Source of the DNA: Siphonodentalium dalli
Taxonomy: Eukaryota; Mollusca; Scaphopoda; Gadilida; Siphonodentaliidae
Assembly: GCA_032622095.1 (NCBI GenBank)
Contig: CP136061.1
Coordinates: 172,491,107-172,555,106, forward strand
DNA: 64,000 nt
Reading direction: 5' to 3'
The position numbers and the translations under genes are program-made. Positions 1 through 13,700 of the stretch are shown one piece after another. Position 1 is the stretch's first letter. Each line of letters opens with the position of its first letter. A model generated the notes under the pieces. That model worked only from the letters and a program-made list of their open reading frames with translations. It was not told the origin of the DNA and made no database searches.

Positions 1-3000
1 TATCCCCACCACACACATCTATAGGTATCCCCACCAAATACATATATAGGTATCACCACCACATACATATATAGGTATCCCCACCACACACATAGATAGG
101 TATCCCCACCACACACATATATAGGTATCCCCGCCACACACATATATAGGTCTCCCCACCACACATATCTATAGGTATCCCCACCACACACATCTATAGG
201 TATCACCACCACATACATCTATAGGTATCACCACCACATACATCTATAGGTATCCCCACCACATACATATGTAGGTATCACCACCACATACATATATAGG
301 TATCACCACCACACACATATATAGGTCTCCCACCACATACATCTAGAGGAATCCCCACCACATCCATCTATAGGTATCCCCGCCACACACATATATAGGT
401 ATCCCCACCACATACATATATAGGTATCCCCTCCACATTCATATATAGGTATCCCCACCACATACAGATATAGGTATCCCCTCCACATTCATATATAGGT
501 ATCACCACCACACATCTATGGGTATCCCCACCACATACGTCTATAGGTATCCCCAGCACATACATATATAGGTATCCCCACCACATATATATATAGGTAT
601 CTCCACCACACACATATATAGGTATCCCTGCCACATACATATATAGGTATCCCCACCACATACATATATAGGTATCCCCACCACATATATATATAGGTAT
701 CCCCACCACATACATATATAGGTATCCCCGCCACATACATCAATAGGTATCCCCACCACATACATATATAGGTATCCCCGCCAGATACATATATAGGTAT
801 CCCCACCACATACATATATAGCTATCCCCACCACATACATATATAGGTATTCCCACCACAAACATATAAAGGTATCCCCGACACACACATGTATAGGTAT
901 CCCGACCACATACATATATAGGTATTCCCGCCACAGAGATATATAGGTATTACCACCACATACATATATAGGTATCCCCACCACATACATATATAGGTAT
1001 CACCACCACATACATCTATAGGTATCACCACCACATACATATATAGGTATCCCCACCACATACATATATAGGTATCCCCACCACACACATATATAGGTAT
1101 CCCCACCACTCACATCTATAGGTATCCCCACCACATACATATATAGGTATCCCCACCACACACATATATAGGTATCCCGACCACATACATGTATAGGTAT
1201 CCCCACCACATACATCTATAGGTATCACCACCACATATATATATAGGTATCCCCACCACATACATATATAGGTATCCCCACCACACACATATATAGGTAT
1301 CCCCCACCACACACATATATAGGTATCCCCACCACACACATATATAGGTATCCCCACCACATACATATATAGGTATCCCCACCACATACATATATAGGTA
1401 TCCCCACACATACATATATATGTATCCCCACCACACACATCTATAGGTATCCCCACCACATACATATATATGTATCCCCGCCACATACATATATAGGTAT
1501 CCCCACCACAAACATCTATAGGTATCACCACCACACACATATATAGGTATCCCCACCACACACATCTATAGGTATCCCCGCCACATACATATTATAGGTA
1601 TCCCCGCCACATACATATATAGGTATCCCCACCAAACACATATGTAGGTATCCCCACCACATACATATATAGGTATCACCACCACACACATATAGGTATC
1701 CTCGCCTCATACATATAGGTATCCCCACCACACACATATAGGTATCCCCACCACACACATCTATAGGTATCACCACAACATACATATATAGGTATCCCCA
1801 ACACATACATACATAGGTATCCCCGCCACATACATATATAGGTATCCCCACCAAACACATATGTAGGTATCCCACCACATACATATATAGGTATCACCAC
1901 CACACACATATAGGTATCCTCGCCTCATACATATAGGTATCCCCACCACACACATATAGGTATCGCCACCACACACATCTATAGGTATCACCACAACATA
2001 CATATATAGGTATCCCCAACACACACATCTATAGGTATCCCCACCACACAATTATATAGGTATCACCACCACACACATATATAGGTATCCCCGCCCCAGA
2101 CATATATAGGTATCACCACCACACACATATATAGGTCTCCCCACCACATACATATATATGTATCCCCACCTTACACATCTATAGGTATCCCCGCCACATA
2201 CATATATAGTTCTCCCCACCACACACATATATAGGTATCCCCACCACAAACATATATAGGTATCACCACCACACACATATATAGGTCTCCCCACCACATA
2301 CATCTATAGGTATCCCCACCTTACACATCTATAGGTATCCCCGCCACATACATATATAGGCATCCCCACCAAACACATATGAAGGTATCCCCACCACATA
2401 CATATATAGGTATCACCACCACACACATATAGGTATCCTCGCCTCATACATATAGGTATCCCCACCACACACATATAGGTATCCCCACCACACACATCTA
2501 TAGGCATCACCACAACATACATATATAGGTATCCCCAACACATACATACATAGGTATCCCCACCACATACATATATATGTATCCCCACCACACACATCTA
2601 TAGGTATCCCCACCACACAATTATATAGGTATCCCCGCCACACACATATATAGGTATCCCCGCCACAGATATATATAGGTATCCCCACCACACACATCTA
2701 TAGGTATCCCCACCACATACATATATAGGTATCACCACCACATACATATATAGGTATCCCCGCCACATACATATATAGGTATCACCACCACTCACGTATA
2801 TAGGTCTCCCCACCACACACATATATAGGTATAACCGCCACATACATATATAGGTATCACCACCACACACATATATAGGTCTCCCGACCACATACATCTA
2901 TATGTATCCCCACCATACACATCTATATGTATCCCCGCCACACACATCTATAGGTATCCCCACCACACACATATATAGGTATCCCCACCACACACATATG

Positions 3001-4210
3001 TAGGTATCCCCACCACACACATATATAGGTATCACCACCACACACATATAGGTATCCCCGCCACATACATATAGGTATCCCCACCACACACATATAGGTA
3101 ACCCCACCACACACATCTATAGGTATCACCACCACATACATATATAGGTATCCCAACACATACATATATAGGTATCCCCACCACATACATATATAGGCAT
3201 CCCCACCACATACATATATAGGCATCCCCACCACATACATCTATAGGTATCCCCACCACATACATATATAGGTATCCCCACCACATACAATAATAGGTAT
3301 CCCCACCACATACATATATAGGTATCCCCACCACATACATCTATAGGTATCACCGCCACATACATCTATAGGTATCCCCACCACATACATATATAGGTAT
3401 CCCCACCACACACATATGTAGGTATCCCCATCACATACATATATAGGTATCACCACCACACACATATAGGTATCCCCGCCACATACATATAGGTATCCCC
3501 ACCACACAAATATATGTATCCCCACCACACACATCTATAGGTATCACCACCACATACATATATTGGTATCCCAACACATACTTATATAGGTATCCCAACC
3601 ACATACATATATAGGTATCCCCACCACATACATGTATAGGTATTCCCACCACATACATCTATATGTATCCCCACCACATACATATATAGGTAACCCCACC
3701 ACATACATATATAGGTATCCCCACCACATACATATATAGGTATCCCCACCACATACATCTATAGGTATCACCGCCACATACATCTATAGGTATCCCGACC
3801 ACATACATATATAGGTATACCTGCCACACACATATATAGGTATCCCCACCACACACATATATAGGTATCACCACCACACACTTCTATAGGTATCACCACC
3901 ACATACATATATAGGTATCACCACCACTTACATATATAGGTATCACCACCACATACATATATAGGTATCCCCACCACACACATATATAGGTCTCCCCACC
4001 ACATACATCTATAAGTATCCCCTCCACACACATATATAGGTATCCCCACCACATACATTTATAGGTATCCCCACCACATATATATATATATGTATCACCA
4101 CCACATACATTTATAGGTATCCCCACCACATACATATATAGGTATCCCCGCCACACACATATATAGGTATCACCACCACATACATATATATGTATCCCCA
4201 CCACACACAT
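1..4210. repeat. 4.2-kb satellite segment duplicated at 25,029-29,236
   Basis: Unit-by-unit order of variants is preserved between this segment and the one 25,028 bp downstream, including rare units: CTAGAGGAATCC at 343 and 25,371, and the ACATACGTC variant near 533. The offset changes by only 2 bp over 4 kb. A shorter related piece with internal unit losses is at about 12.88-13.8 kb. This is far more alike than neighbouring units are to one another, so the duplication is recent relative to unit divergence. Confidence 0.85.
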
Positions 4211-6339
4211 CTATAGGTATCCCCACCACATACATATATAGGTATCACCACCACATACATATATAGGTATCACCACCACATACATATATAGGTATCCATG
4301 CCACATACATATATAGGTATCCCCACCACATACTTAAATATGTATCCCCACCACACACATCTATAGGTATCCCCACCACATACATATATAGGTATCCACA
4401 CCACACACATATATAGGTATCACCACCACATACATATATATGTATCCCCGCCACACACATATATAGGTATCCCCGCCACGTACATATATATGTATCCCCA
4501 CCACACACATCTATAGGTATCCCCACCACATACATATATAGGTATCACCACCACATACATATATAGGTATCCCCACCACACACATATATAGGTATCCCCA
4601 CCACACACATATATATAGGTATCCCCGCCACACACATATATAGGTATCCCACCACATACATATATAGGTCTCCCCACCACATACATCTATAGGTATCCCC
4701 ACCACACACATCTATAGGTATCCCCACCACACAATTATATAGGTATCACCACCACATACATATATAGGTATCCCCGCCACACACATATATAGGTATCCCC
4801 GCACATACATATATATGTATCCCCACCACACACATCTATAGGTATCCCCACCACATACATATATAGGAATCACCACCACATACATATATAGGTATCACCA
4901 CCAAAAACATATATAGGTATCCCCACCACATACATATATAGGTATCACCACCACATACATATAAAGGTATCACCACCACTTACATATATAGGTATCCCGC
5001 CACATACATATATAGGTATCACCACCACACACATATATAGGTCTCCCCACCACACACATATATAGGTATCCCCACCACATACATATATAGGTATCACCAC
5101 CACACACATATATAGGTATCCCCACCACATACATATATAGGTATCACCACCACATACATATATAGGTATCACCACCACATACATATATAGGTATCCCCGC
5201 CACATACATATATAGGTATCACCACACACATATATAGGTATCCCCGCCACATACATATATGGGTGTCACCACCACTCACATATATAGGTCTCCCCACCAC
5301 ATACATCTATAGGTATCCCCACCATACACATCTATAGGTATCCCCGCCACACACATCTATATGTATCCCCACCACATACATATATAGGTATCCCCACCAC
5401 ACACATATGTAGGTATCCCCACCACATACATATATAGGTATCACCACCACACACATATAGGTATCCTCGCCACATACATATAGGTATCCCCACCACACAC
5501 ATATAGGTATCCCCGCCACACACATATATAGGTCTCCCCACCACACAGATCTATAGGTATCCCCACCACATACATCTATAGGTATCCCCACCACACACAT
5601 CTATAGGTATCCCCACCACAAATATATAGGTATCCCCACCACACACATCTATAGGTATCCCCGCCACATACATATATAGGTATCCCCGCCACACACATAT
5701 ATAGGTATCCCCACCACATACATATATAGGTATCCTCACCACATACATATATAGGTATCCCCGCCACACACATATATAGGTTTCCCCACCACACACATAT
5801 ATAGGTATCACCACCACACATATATAGGTATCCTCACAACACACATATATAGGTATTCCCGCCACATACATATATGGGTATCCCCGCCACATACATATAT
5901 AGGTATCCCATCCACACACATATAAAGGTCTCCCCGCCACATACATATATGGGTCTCCCCGCCACATACATCTATAGGTATCCCCACCACATACATATAT
6001 ATGTATCCCCACCACATACATCTATATGTATCCCCACCACATACATCTATAGGTATCCCCACCACATACATATATAGGTATCGCCGCCACATACATCTAT
6101 AGTTATCCCCACCACATACATATATAGGTATCCCCGCCACATACATATATAGGTGGCCACACCACACACAAATATAGGTATCCCCACTACACACATATAT
6201 AGGTATCCACACCACACACATATATAGGTATCCCCACCACATACATCTATAGGTATCCCCACCACATACATATATAGGTATCCCCACCACACACATCTAT
6301 AGGTATCACCACCACACACATATATAGGTATCCCCGCCA

Positions 6340-6362
6340 CATACATATATAGGTATCCTCAC
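6340..6362. other. Insert-free site corresponding to the four insert positions
   Basis: At the other four places the left flank reads CCGCCACATACATATATAGGTAT, interrupted by the insert, and the array resumes with CATATATAGGTATCCTCACC. Here the same two flanks are joined directly with a single copy of the 13-bp CATATATAGGTAT. It is either the ancestral site before insertion or the result of loss by recombination between the 13-bp repeats. Confidence 0.7.
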
Positions 6363-9300
6363 CACATACATATATAGGTATCCTCACCACATACATATAT
6401 AGGTATCCCCACCACACACATATATAGGTATCACCACGACATACATATATAGGTATCCCCACCACACACATATATAGGTATCCCCACCTCATACATATAT
6501 AGGTATCCCCACCACACACATATATAGGTATCCCCACCACATACATATATAGGTATCCTCACCACATACATATATAGGTATCCCCGCCACACACATATAT
6601 AGGTATCCCCGATACACACATATATAGGTATCCCCGCCACATACATATATGGGTATCCACGCCACATACATATATAGGTATCCCCGCCACACACATATAT
6701 AGGTCTCCCCGCCACATACATATAAAGGTCTCCCCGCCACACACATATATAGGTATCCCCGCCACACACATATATAGCTGTCCCCACCACATACATATAT
6801 AGGTATCCCCACCACATACATATATAGGTATCCCCACCACACACATATATAGGTATCCCCACCACATACATATATAGGTATCACCACCACATAAATATAT
6901 AGGTATCCCCGCCACATACATATATAGGTATCACCACCACATAAATATATAGGTATCCCCGCCACATACATATATAGGTATCCCTGCCACACACATATAT
7001 AGGTATCCTCGCCACACACATCTATAGGTATCCCCACCACATACATCTATAGGTATCCCCACCACACATCTATAGGTATCCCCACCACACATATATAGGT
7101 ATCCCCACCACACACATCTATAGGTGTCCCCATCACATACATATATAGGTATCCCCACCACATACATATATAGGTATCCCCACCACACACATATATAGGT
7201 ATCCCCGCCACATACATATATAGGTATCCCCATCACATACATATATAAGTATCCCCACCACACACATAAATAGGTATCCCCGCCACATACATATATAGGT
7301 ATCCCCACCACATACATATATAGGTATCCCCACCACACACATATATAGGTATCCCCGCCACATACATATATATAGGTATCCCCGCCACACACATATATAG
7401 GTATCCCCGCCACACACATCTATAGATATCACCACCACATACATCTATAGGTATCCCCACCACACATCTATAGGTATCCCCACCACACATATATAGGTAT
7501 CCCCACCACACACATCTATAGGTATCCCCGCCAAATACATATATAGGTATCCCCGCCACACACATATATAGGTATCCCCACCAAATACATATATAGGTAT
7601 CCCCGCCACACACATATATAGGTATCCCCACCACATACATATATAGGTATCCTCACCACATACATATATAGGTATCCCCGCCACACACATATATAGGTCT
7701 CCCCACCACACACATATATAGGTATCACCACCACACATATATAGGTATCCTCACCACATACATATATAGGTATCCCCGCCACACTCATATATAGGTCTCC
7801 CCGCAACACACATATATAGGTATTCCCGCCACATACATATATGGTATCCCCACCACATACATATATAGGTATCCCCTCCACACACATATATAGGTCTCCC
7901 CGCCACATACATATATAGATCTCCCCGCCACATACATCTATAGGTATCCCCACCACATACATCTTTATGTATCCCCACCACATACATCTTTATGTATCCC
8001 CACCACATACATCTATATGTATCCCCACCACATACATATATAGGTATCCCCGCCACATACATCTATAGGTATCCCCACCACATACATATATAGGTATCCC
8101 CGCCACATACATATATAGGTGGCCACACCACACACAAACATAGGTATCCCCACTACACACATATATAGGTATCCCCACCACACACATAAATAGGTATCCC
8201 CGCCACATACATATATAGGTATCCCCACCACATACATATATTGGTATCCCCACCACACACATATATAGGTATCCCCACCACATACATATATAGGTATCCC
8301 CACCACACACATATATAGGTATTCCCGCCACATACATATATAGGTATCCCCGCCACACACATATATAGGTATCCCCGCCACACACATCTATAGGTATCAC
8401 CACCACATACATCTATAGGTATCCCCACCACACATCTATAGGTATCCCCACCACACATATATAGGTATCCCCACCACACACATCTATAGGTATCCCCGCC
8501 ACATACATATATAGGTATCCCCGCCACACACATATACAGGTATCCCCACCACATTCATATATAGGTATCCTCACCACATACATATATAGGTATCCCCGCC
8601 ACACACATATATAGGTCTCCCCACCACACACATATATAGGTATCACCACCACACATATATAGGTATCCTCACCACATACATATATAGGTATCCCCGCCAC
8701 ACTCATATATAGGTCTCCCCGCAACACACATATATAGGTATTCCCGCCACATACATATATGGGTATCCCCGCCACATACATATATAGGTATCCCCTCCAC
8801 ACACAAATATAGGTCTCCCCGCCACATACATATATAGGTCTCCCCGCCACATACATCTATAGGTATCCCCACCACATACATCTATATGTATCCCCACCAC
8901 ATACATCTATATGTATCCCCACCACATACATCTATAGGTATCACCACCACATACATATATAGGTATCCCCGCCACATACATCTATAGGTATCCCCACCAC
9001 ATACATATATAGGTATCCCCGCCACATACATATATAGGTGGCCACACCACACACAAATAAAGGTATCCCCACTACACACATATATAGGTATCCCCACCAC
9101 ACACATATATAGGTATCCCCACCACATACATCTATAGGTATCCCCACCACATACATATATAGGTATCCCCACCACACACATCTATAGGTATCCCCACCAA
9201 ATACATATATAGGTATCACCACCACATACATATATAGGTATCCCCACCACACACATAGATAGGTATCCCCACCACACACATATATAGGTATCCCCGCCAC

Positions 9301-10677
9301 ACACATATATAGGTCTCCACACCACACAGATCTATAGGTATCCCCACCACATACATCTATAGGTATCCCCACCACACACATCTATAGGTATCCCCACCAC
9401 ACATATATAGGTATCCCCACCACACACATATATAGGTATCCCCGCCACATACATATATAGGTATCCCCGCCACACACATATATAGGTATCCCCACCACAT
9501 ACATATATAGGTATCCTCACCACATACATATATAGGTATCCCCGCCACACACATATATAGGTTTCCCCACCACACACATATATAGGTATCACCACCACAC
9601 ATATATAGGTATCCTCACCACATACATATATAGGTATCCCCGCCACACTCATATATAGGTCTCCCCGCAACACACATATATAGGTATTCCCGCCACATAC
9701 ATATATGGGTATCCCCGCCACATACATATATAGGTATCCCCTCCACACACATATAAAGGTCTCCCCGCCACATACATATATGGGTCTCCCCGCCACATAC
9801 ATCTATAGGTATCCCCACCACATACATCTATATGTATCCCCACCACATACATCTATATGTATCCCCACCACATACATCTATAGGTATCCCCACCACATAC
9901 ATATATAGGTATCCCCGCCACATACATCTATAGGTATCCCCACCACATACATATATAGGTATCCCCGCCACATACATATATATGTGGCCACACCACACAC
10001 AAATATAGGTATCCCCACTACACACATATATAGGTATCCCCACCACACACATATATAGGTATCCCCACCACATACATCTATAGGTATCCCCACCACATAC
10101 ATATATAGGTATCCCCACCACACACATCTATAGGTATCACCGCCACATACATCTATAGGTATCCCCACCACATACATATATAGGTATCCCCGCCACACAT
10201 ATATAGGTATCCCCACCACACACATATATAGGTATCACCACCACACACATATATAGGTATCCCCGCCACATACATATATAGGTATTGTCAGAGTGAATAA
10301 ATTCCCCCCTTGCTCAAATTGATCACGATTCTATAACTGAGTATTTCTCGTACGTCGATTTCATACGGCATGTTACAAAGTATTAATTATTTCGTGATAA
10401 GTATGACATTGTGATATTTCTTACTATTTGTATATCGTATTTTCTGTGGACAAATTATTTCATTGAAGAAACGTATCCGCTATTAACCAGACTTTCCAAT
10501 ACATGTCGAAGTATAATCCCGTGTACAATGGGCAGATAATTACTAAAAACACCATTGTAAAACTTTAATTACAGTCCTATTCAATTCTACCGTATATATA
10601 GTTACGCTAATCACGCAAATCGAGTTCAATCTTGCCTGTAGCATTGTTTGTAACTTGGAAACTCACAAACACACATG

Positions 10678-10686
10678 TATAAAAAG
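10678..10686 (+). promoter_or_regulatory. TATA-like box in long insert
   Basis: TATAAAAAG stands 79 bp upstream of the hairpin, in the part missing from the short inserts; the other long copy has it at 22,859-22,867. A chance match in AT-rich DNA is quite possible. No downstream ORF supports a protein-coding transcript. Confidence 0.2.
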
Positions 10687-10764
10687 CTACGGAAATTTTG
10701 GGTAGAGACGATAGAAAACACTAGAGAGATTCAGAATTTGGAAGATTGCTGTCGGACAAGTTTA

Positions 10765-10797
10765 CCCGTCGGGCTGCATGCTATGCGGTCCGGCGGG
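10765..10797 (+). other. Candidate RNA hairpin in long insert, copy 1
   Basis: CCCGTCGGGCTGCAT (10,765-10,779), a GCT loop and ATGCGGTCCGGCGGG (10,783-10,797) pair over all 15 positions. Twelve pairs are Watson-Crick and three are G-U wobbles when read as + strand RNA; on the minus strand those three would be A-C mismatches. The stem is GC-rich in an AT-rich surrounding. Whether it is transcribed is unknown. It lies about 85 bp downstream of a TATA-like box. Confidence 0.4.
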
Positions 10798-13700
10798 GTC
10801 ATAATATGCTAGACAGATGTTATGTGTATATATATATATTGTTGCTGCTGTTACATCTGTTTATCATATATAGGTATCCTCACCACATATATATATAGGT
10901 ATCCTCACCACATACATATATAGGTATCCCCACCACACACATATATAGGTATCACCACGACATACATATATAGGTATCCCCACCACACACATATATAGGT
11001 ATCCCCACCTCATACATATATAGGTATCCCCACCACACACATATATAGGTATCCCCACCACATACATATATAGGTATCCTCACCACATACATATATAGGT
11101 ATCCCCGCCACACACATATATAGGTCTCCCCGATACACACATATATAGGTATCCCCGCCACATACATATATGGGTATCCCCGCCACATACATATATAGGT
11201 ATCCCTGCCACACACATATATAGGTCTCCCCGCCACATACATATAAGGTCTCCCCGCCACACACATATATAGGTATCCCCACCACATACATATATAGGTA
11301 TCCCCACCACATACATATATAGGTATCCCCACCACACACATATATAGGTATCCCCACCACATACATATATAGGTATCCCCACCACACAAATATATAGGTA
11401 TCGCCGCCGCATACATATATAGGTATCCCCGCCACACACATATATAGGTATCCCCGCCACACACATCTATAGGTATCCCCACCACATACATCTATAGGTA
11501 TCCCCACCACACATCTATATGTATCCCCACCACACATATATAGGTATCCCCACCACACACATCTATAGGTGTCCCCATCACATACATATATAGGTATCCC
11601 CACCACAAACATATATAGGTATCCCCACCACACACATATATAGGTATCCCCGCCACATACATCTATAGGTCTCCCCACCACATACATATATAGGTATCAC
11701 CACCACATACATCTATAGGTATCACCACCACATACATATATAGGTATCCCCACCACATACATATATAGGTATCCCCACCACATACATATATAGGTATCCC
11801 CACCACATTCATCTATAGGTATCACCACCACATACATATATAGGTATCCCCATCACATACATATATAAGTATCCCCACCACACACATAAATAGGTATCCC
11901 CGCCACATACATATATAGGTATCCCCACCACATACATATATTGGTATCCCCACCACACACATATATAGGTATCCCCACCACATACATATATAGGTATCCC
12001 CACCACATACATATATAGGTATCCCCGCCACACACATATATAGGTATCCCCGCCACACACATCTATAGGTATCACCACCACATACATCTATAGGTATCCC
12101 CACCACACATCTATAGGTATCCCCACCACACATATATAGGTATCCCCACCACACACATCTATAGGTATCCCCGCCACATACATATATAGGTATCCCCGCC
12201 ACACACATATATAGGTATCCCCACCACATACATATATAGGTATCCTCACCACATACATATATAGGTATCCCCGCCACACACATATATAGGTCTCCCCACC
12301 ACACACATATATAGGTATCACCACCACACATATATAGGTATCCTTACCACATACATATATAGGTATCCCCGCCACACTCATATATAGGTCTCCCCCCAAC
12401 ACACATATATAGGTATTCCCGCCACATACATATATGGGTATCCCCGCCACATACATATATAGGTATCCCCTCCACACACATATATAGGTCTCCCCGCCAC
12501 ATACATATATAGGTCTCCCCGCCACATACATCTATAGGTATCCCCACCACATACATCTATATGTATCCCCACCACATACATCTATATGTATCCCCACCAC
12601 ATACATCTATAGGTATCCCCACCACTTACATATATAGGTATCCCCGCCACATACATCTATAGGTATCCCCACCACATACATATATAGGTATCCCCGCCAC
12701 ATACATATATAGGTGGCCACACCACACACAAATATAGGTATCCCCACTACACACATATATAGGTATCCCCACCACACACATATATAGGTATTCCCACCAC
12801 ATACATATATAGGTATTCCCACCACATACATCTATAGGTATCCCCACCACACACATATATAGGTATCCCCACCACACACATCTATAGGTATCCCCACCAA
12901 ATACATATATAGGTATCACCACCACACACATATATAGGTATCCCCACCACACACATAGATAGGTATCCCCACCACACACATATATAGGTATCCCCGCCAC
13001 ACACATATATAGGTCTCCCCACCACACATATCTATAGGTATCCCCACCACATACATCTATAGGTATCCCCACCACACACATATATAGGTATCACCACCAC
13101 ATACATCTATAGGTATCACCACCACATACATCTATAGGTATCCCCACCACATACATATGTAGGTATCACCACCACATACATATATAGGTATCACCACCAC
13201 ACACATATATAGGTCTCCCACCACATACATCTAGAGGAATCCCCACCACATCCATCTATAGGTATCCCCGCCACACACATATATAGGTATCCCCACCACA
13301 TACATATATAGGTATCCCCTCCACATTCATATATAGGTATCCCCACCACATACAGATATAGGTATCCCCTCCACATACATATATAGGTATCACCACCACA
13401 CATCTATGGGTATCCCCACCACATACGTCTATAGGTATCCCCACCACATATATATATAGGTATCTCCACCACACACATATATAGGTATCCCTGCCACATA
13501 CATATATAGGTATCCCCACCACATATATATATAGGTATCCATACCACATACATATATAGGTATCCCCGCCACATACATCAATAGGTATCCCCACCACATA
13601 CATATATAGGTATCCCCGCCAGATACATATATAGGTATCCCCACCACATACATATATAGCTATCCCCACCACATACATATATAGGTATTCCCACCACAAA

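Larger units (their letters stand above)
10286..10864. repeat. Non-satellite insert, long form, copy 1 (579 bp)
   Basis: Unrelated AT-rich sequence starts at TGTCAGAGTGAATAAATTC and ends at GCTGTTACATCTGTTTAT. It is flanked on both sides by the same 13 bp, CATATATAGGTAT, which is also satellite sequence. No terminal inverted repeat is visible. Near the right end ACAGATGT (10,814-10,821) is followed by its complement ACATCTGT, able to form an 8-bp stem. Inside are a TATA-like box and a strong GC-rich hairpin, listed separately. No ORF of note. It could be a small mobile element, a relic of the sequence in which the array arose, or a structured transcript unit; the sequence alone does not decide. 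Confidence 0.85.
343..13230. repeat. Higher-order repeat, first visible copy
   Basis: The rare unit containing CTAGAGGAATCC occurs only at 343, 13,231 and 25,371, which marks three successive higher-order blocks (12,888 and 12,140 bp apart). A second marker, the unit containing GTGGCCACACC, falls in this block at 6,153, 8,119, 9,038, 9,984 and 12,713. Those at 8,119 and 9,038 reappear exactly 12,177 bp downstream. Sub-periods of about 0.92-0.95 kb (roughly 37 units) separate 8,119, 9,038 and 9,984. The block contains one long insert (10,286-10,864) and one site where the insert is missing (about 6,350). Boundaries are set by the marker unit and are arbitrary within the tandem structure. Confidence 0.8.

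Noticed and set aside
5874-6077. Plus-strand 67-codon ORF repeated at 9,705, 15,992 and 17,670
   Set aside because: It arises because a TATAGG to TATGGG variant and similar changes remove the regular TAG stop locally; it is satellite sequence copied with the higher-order repeat.
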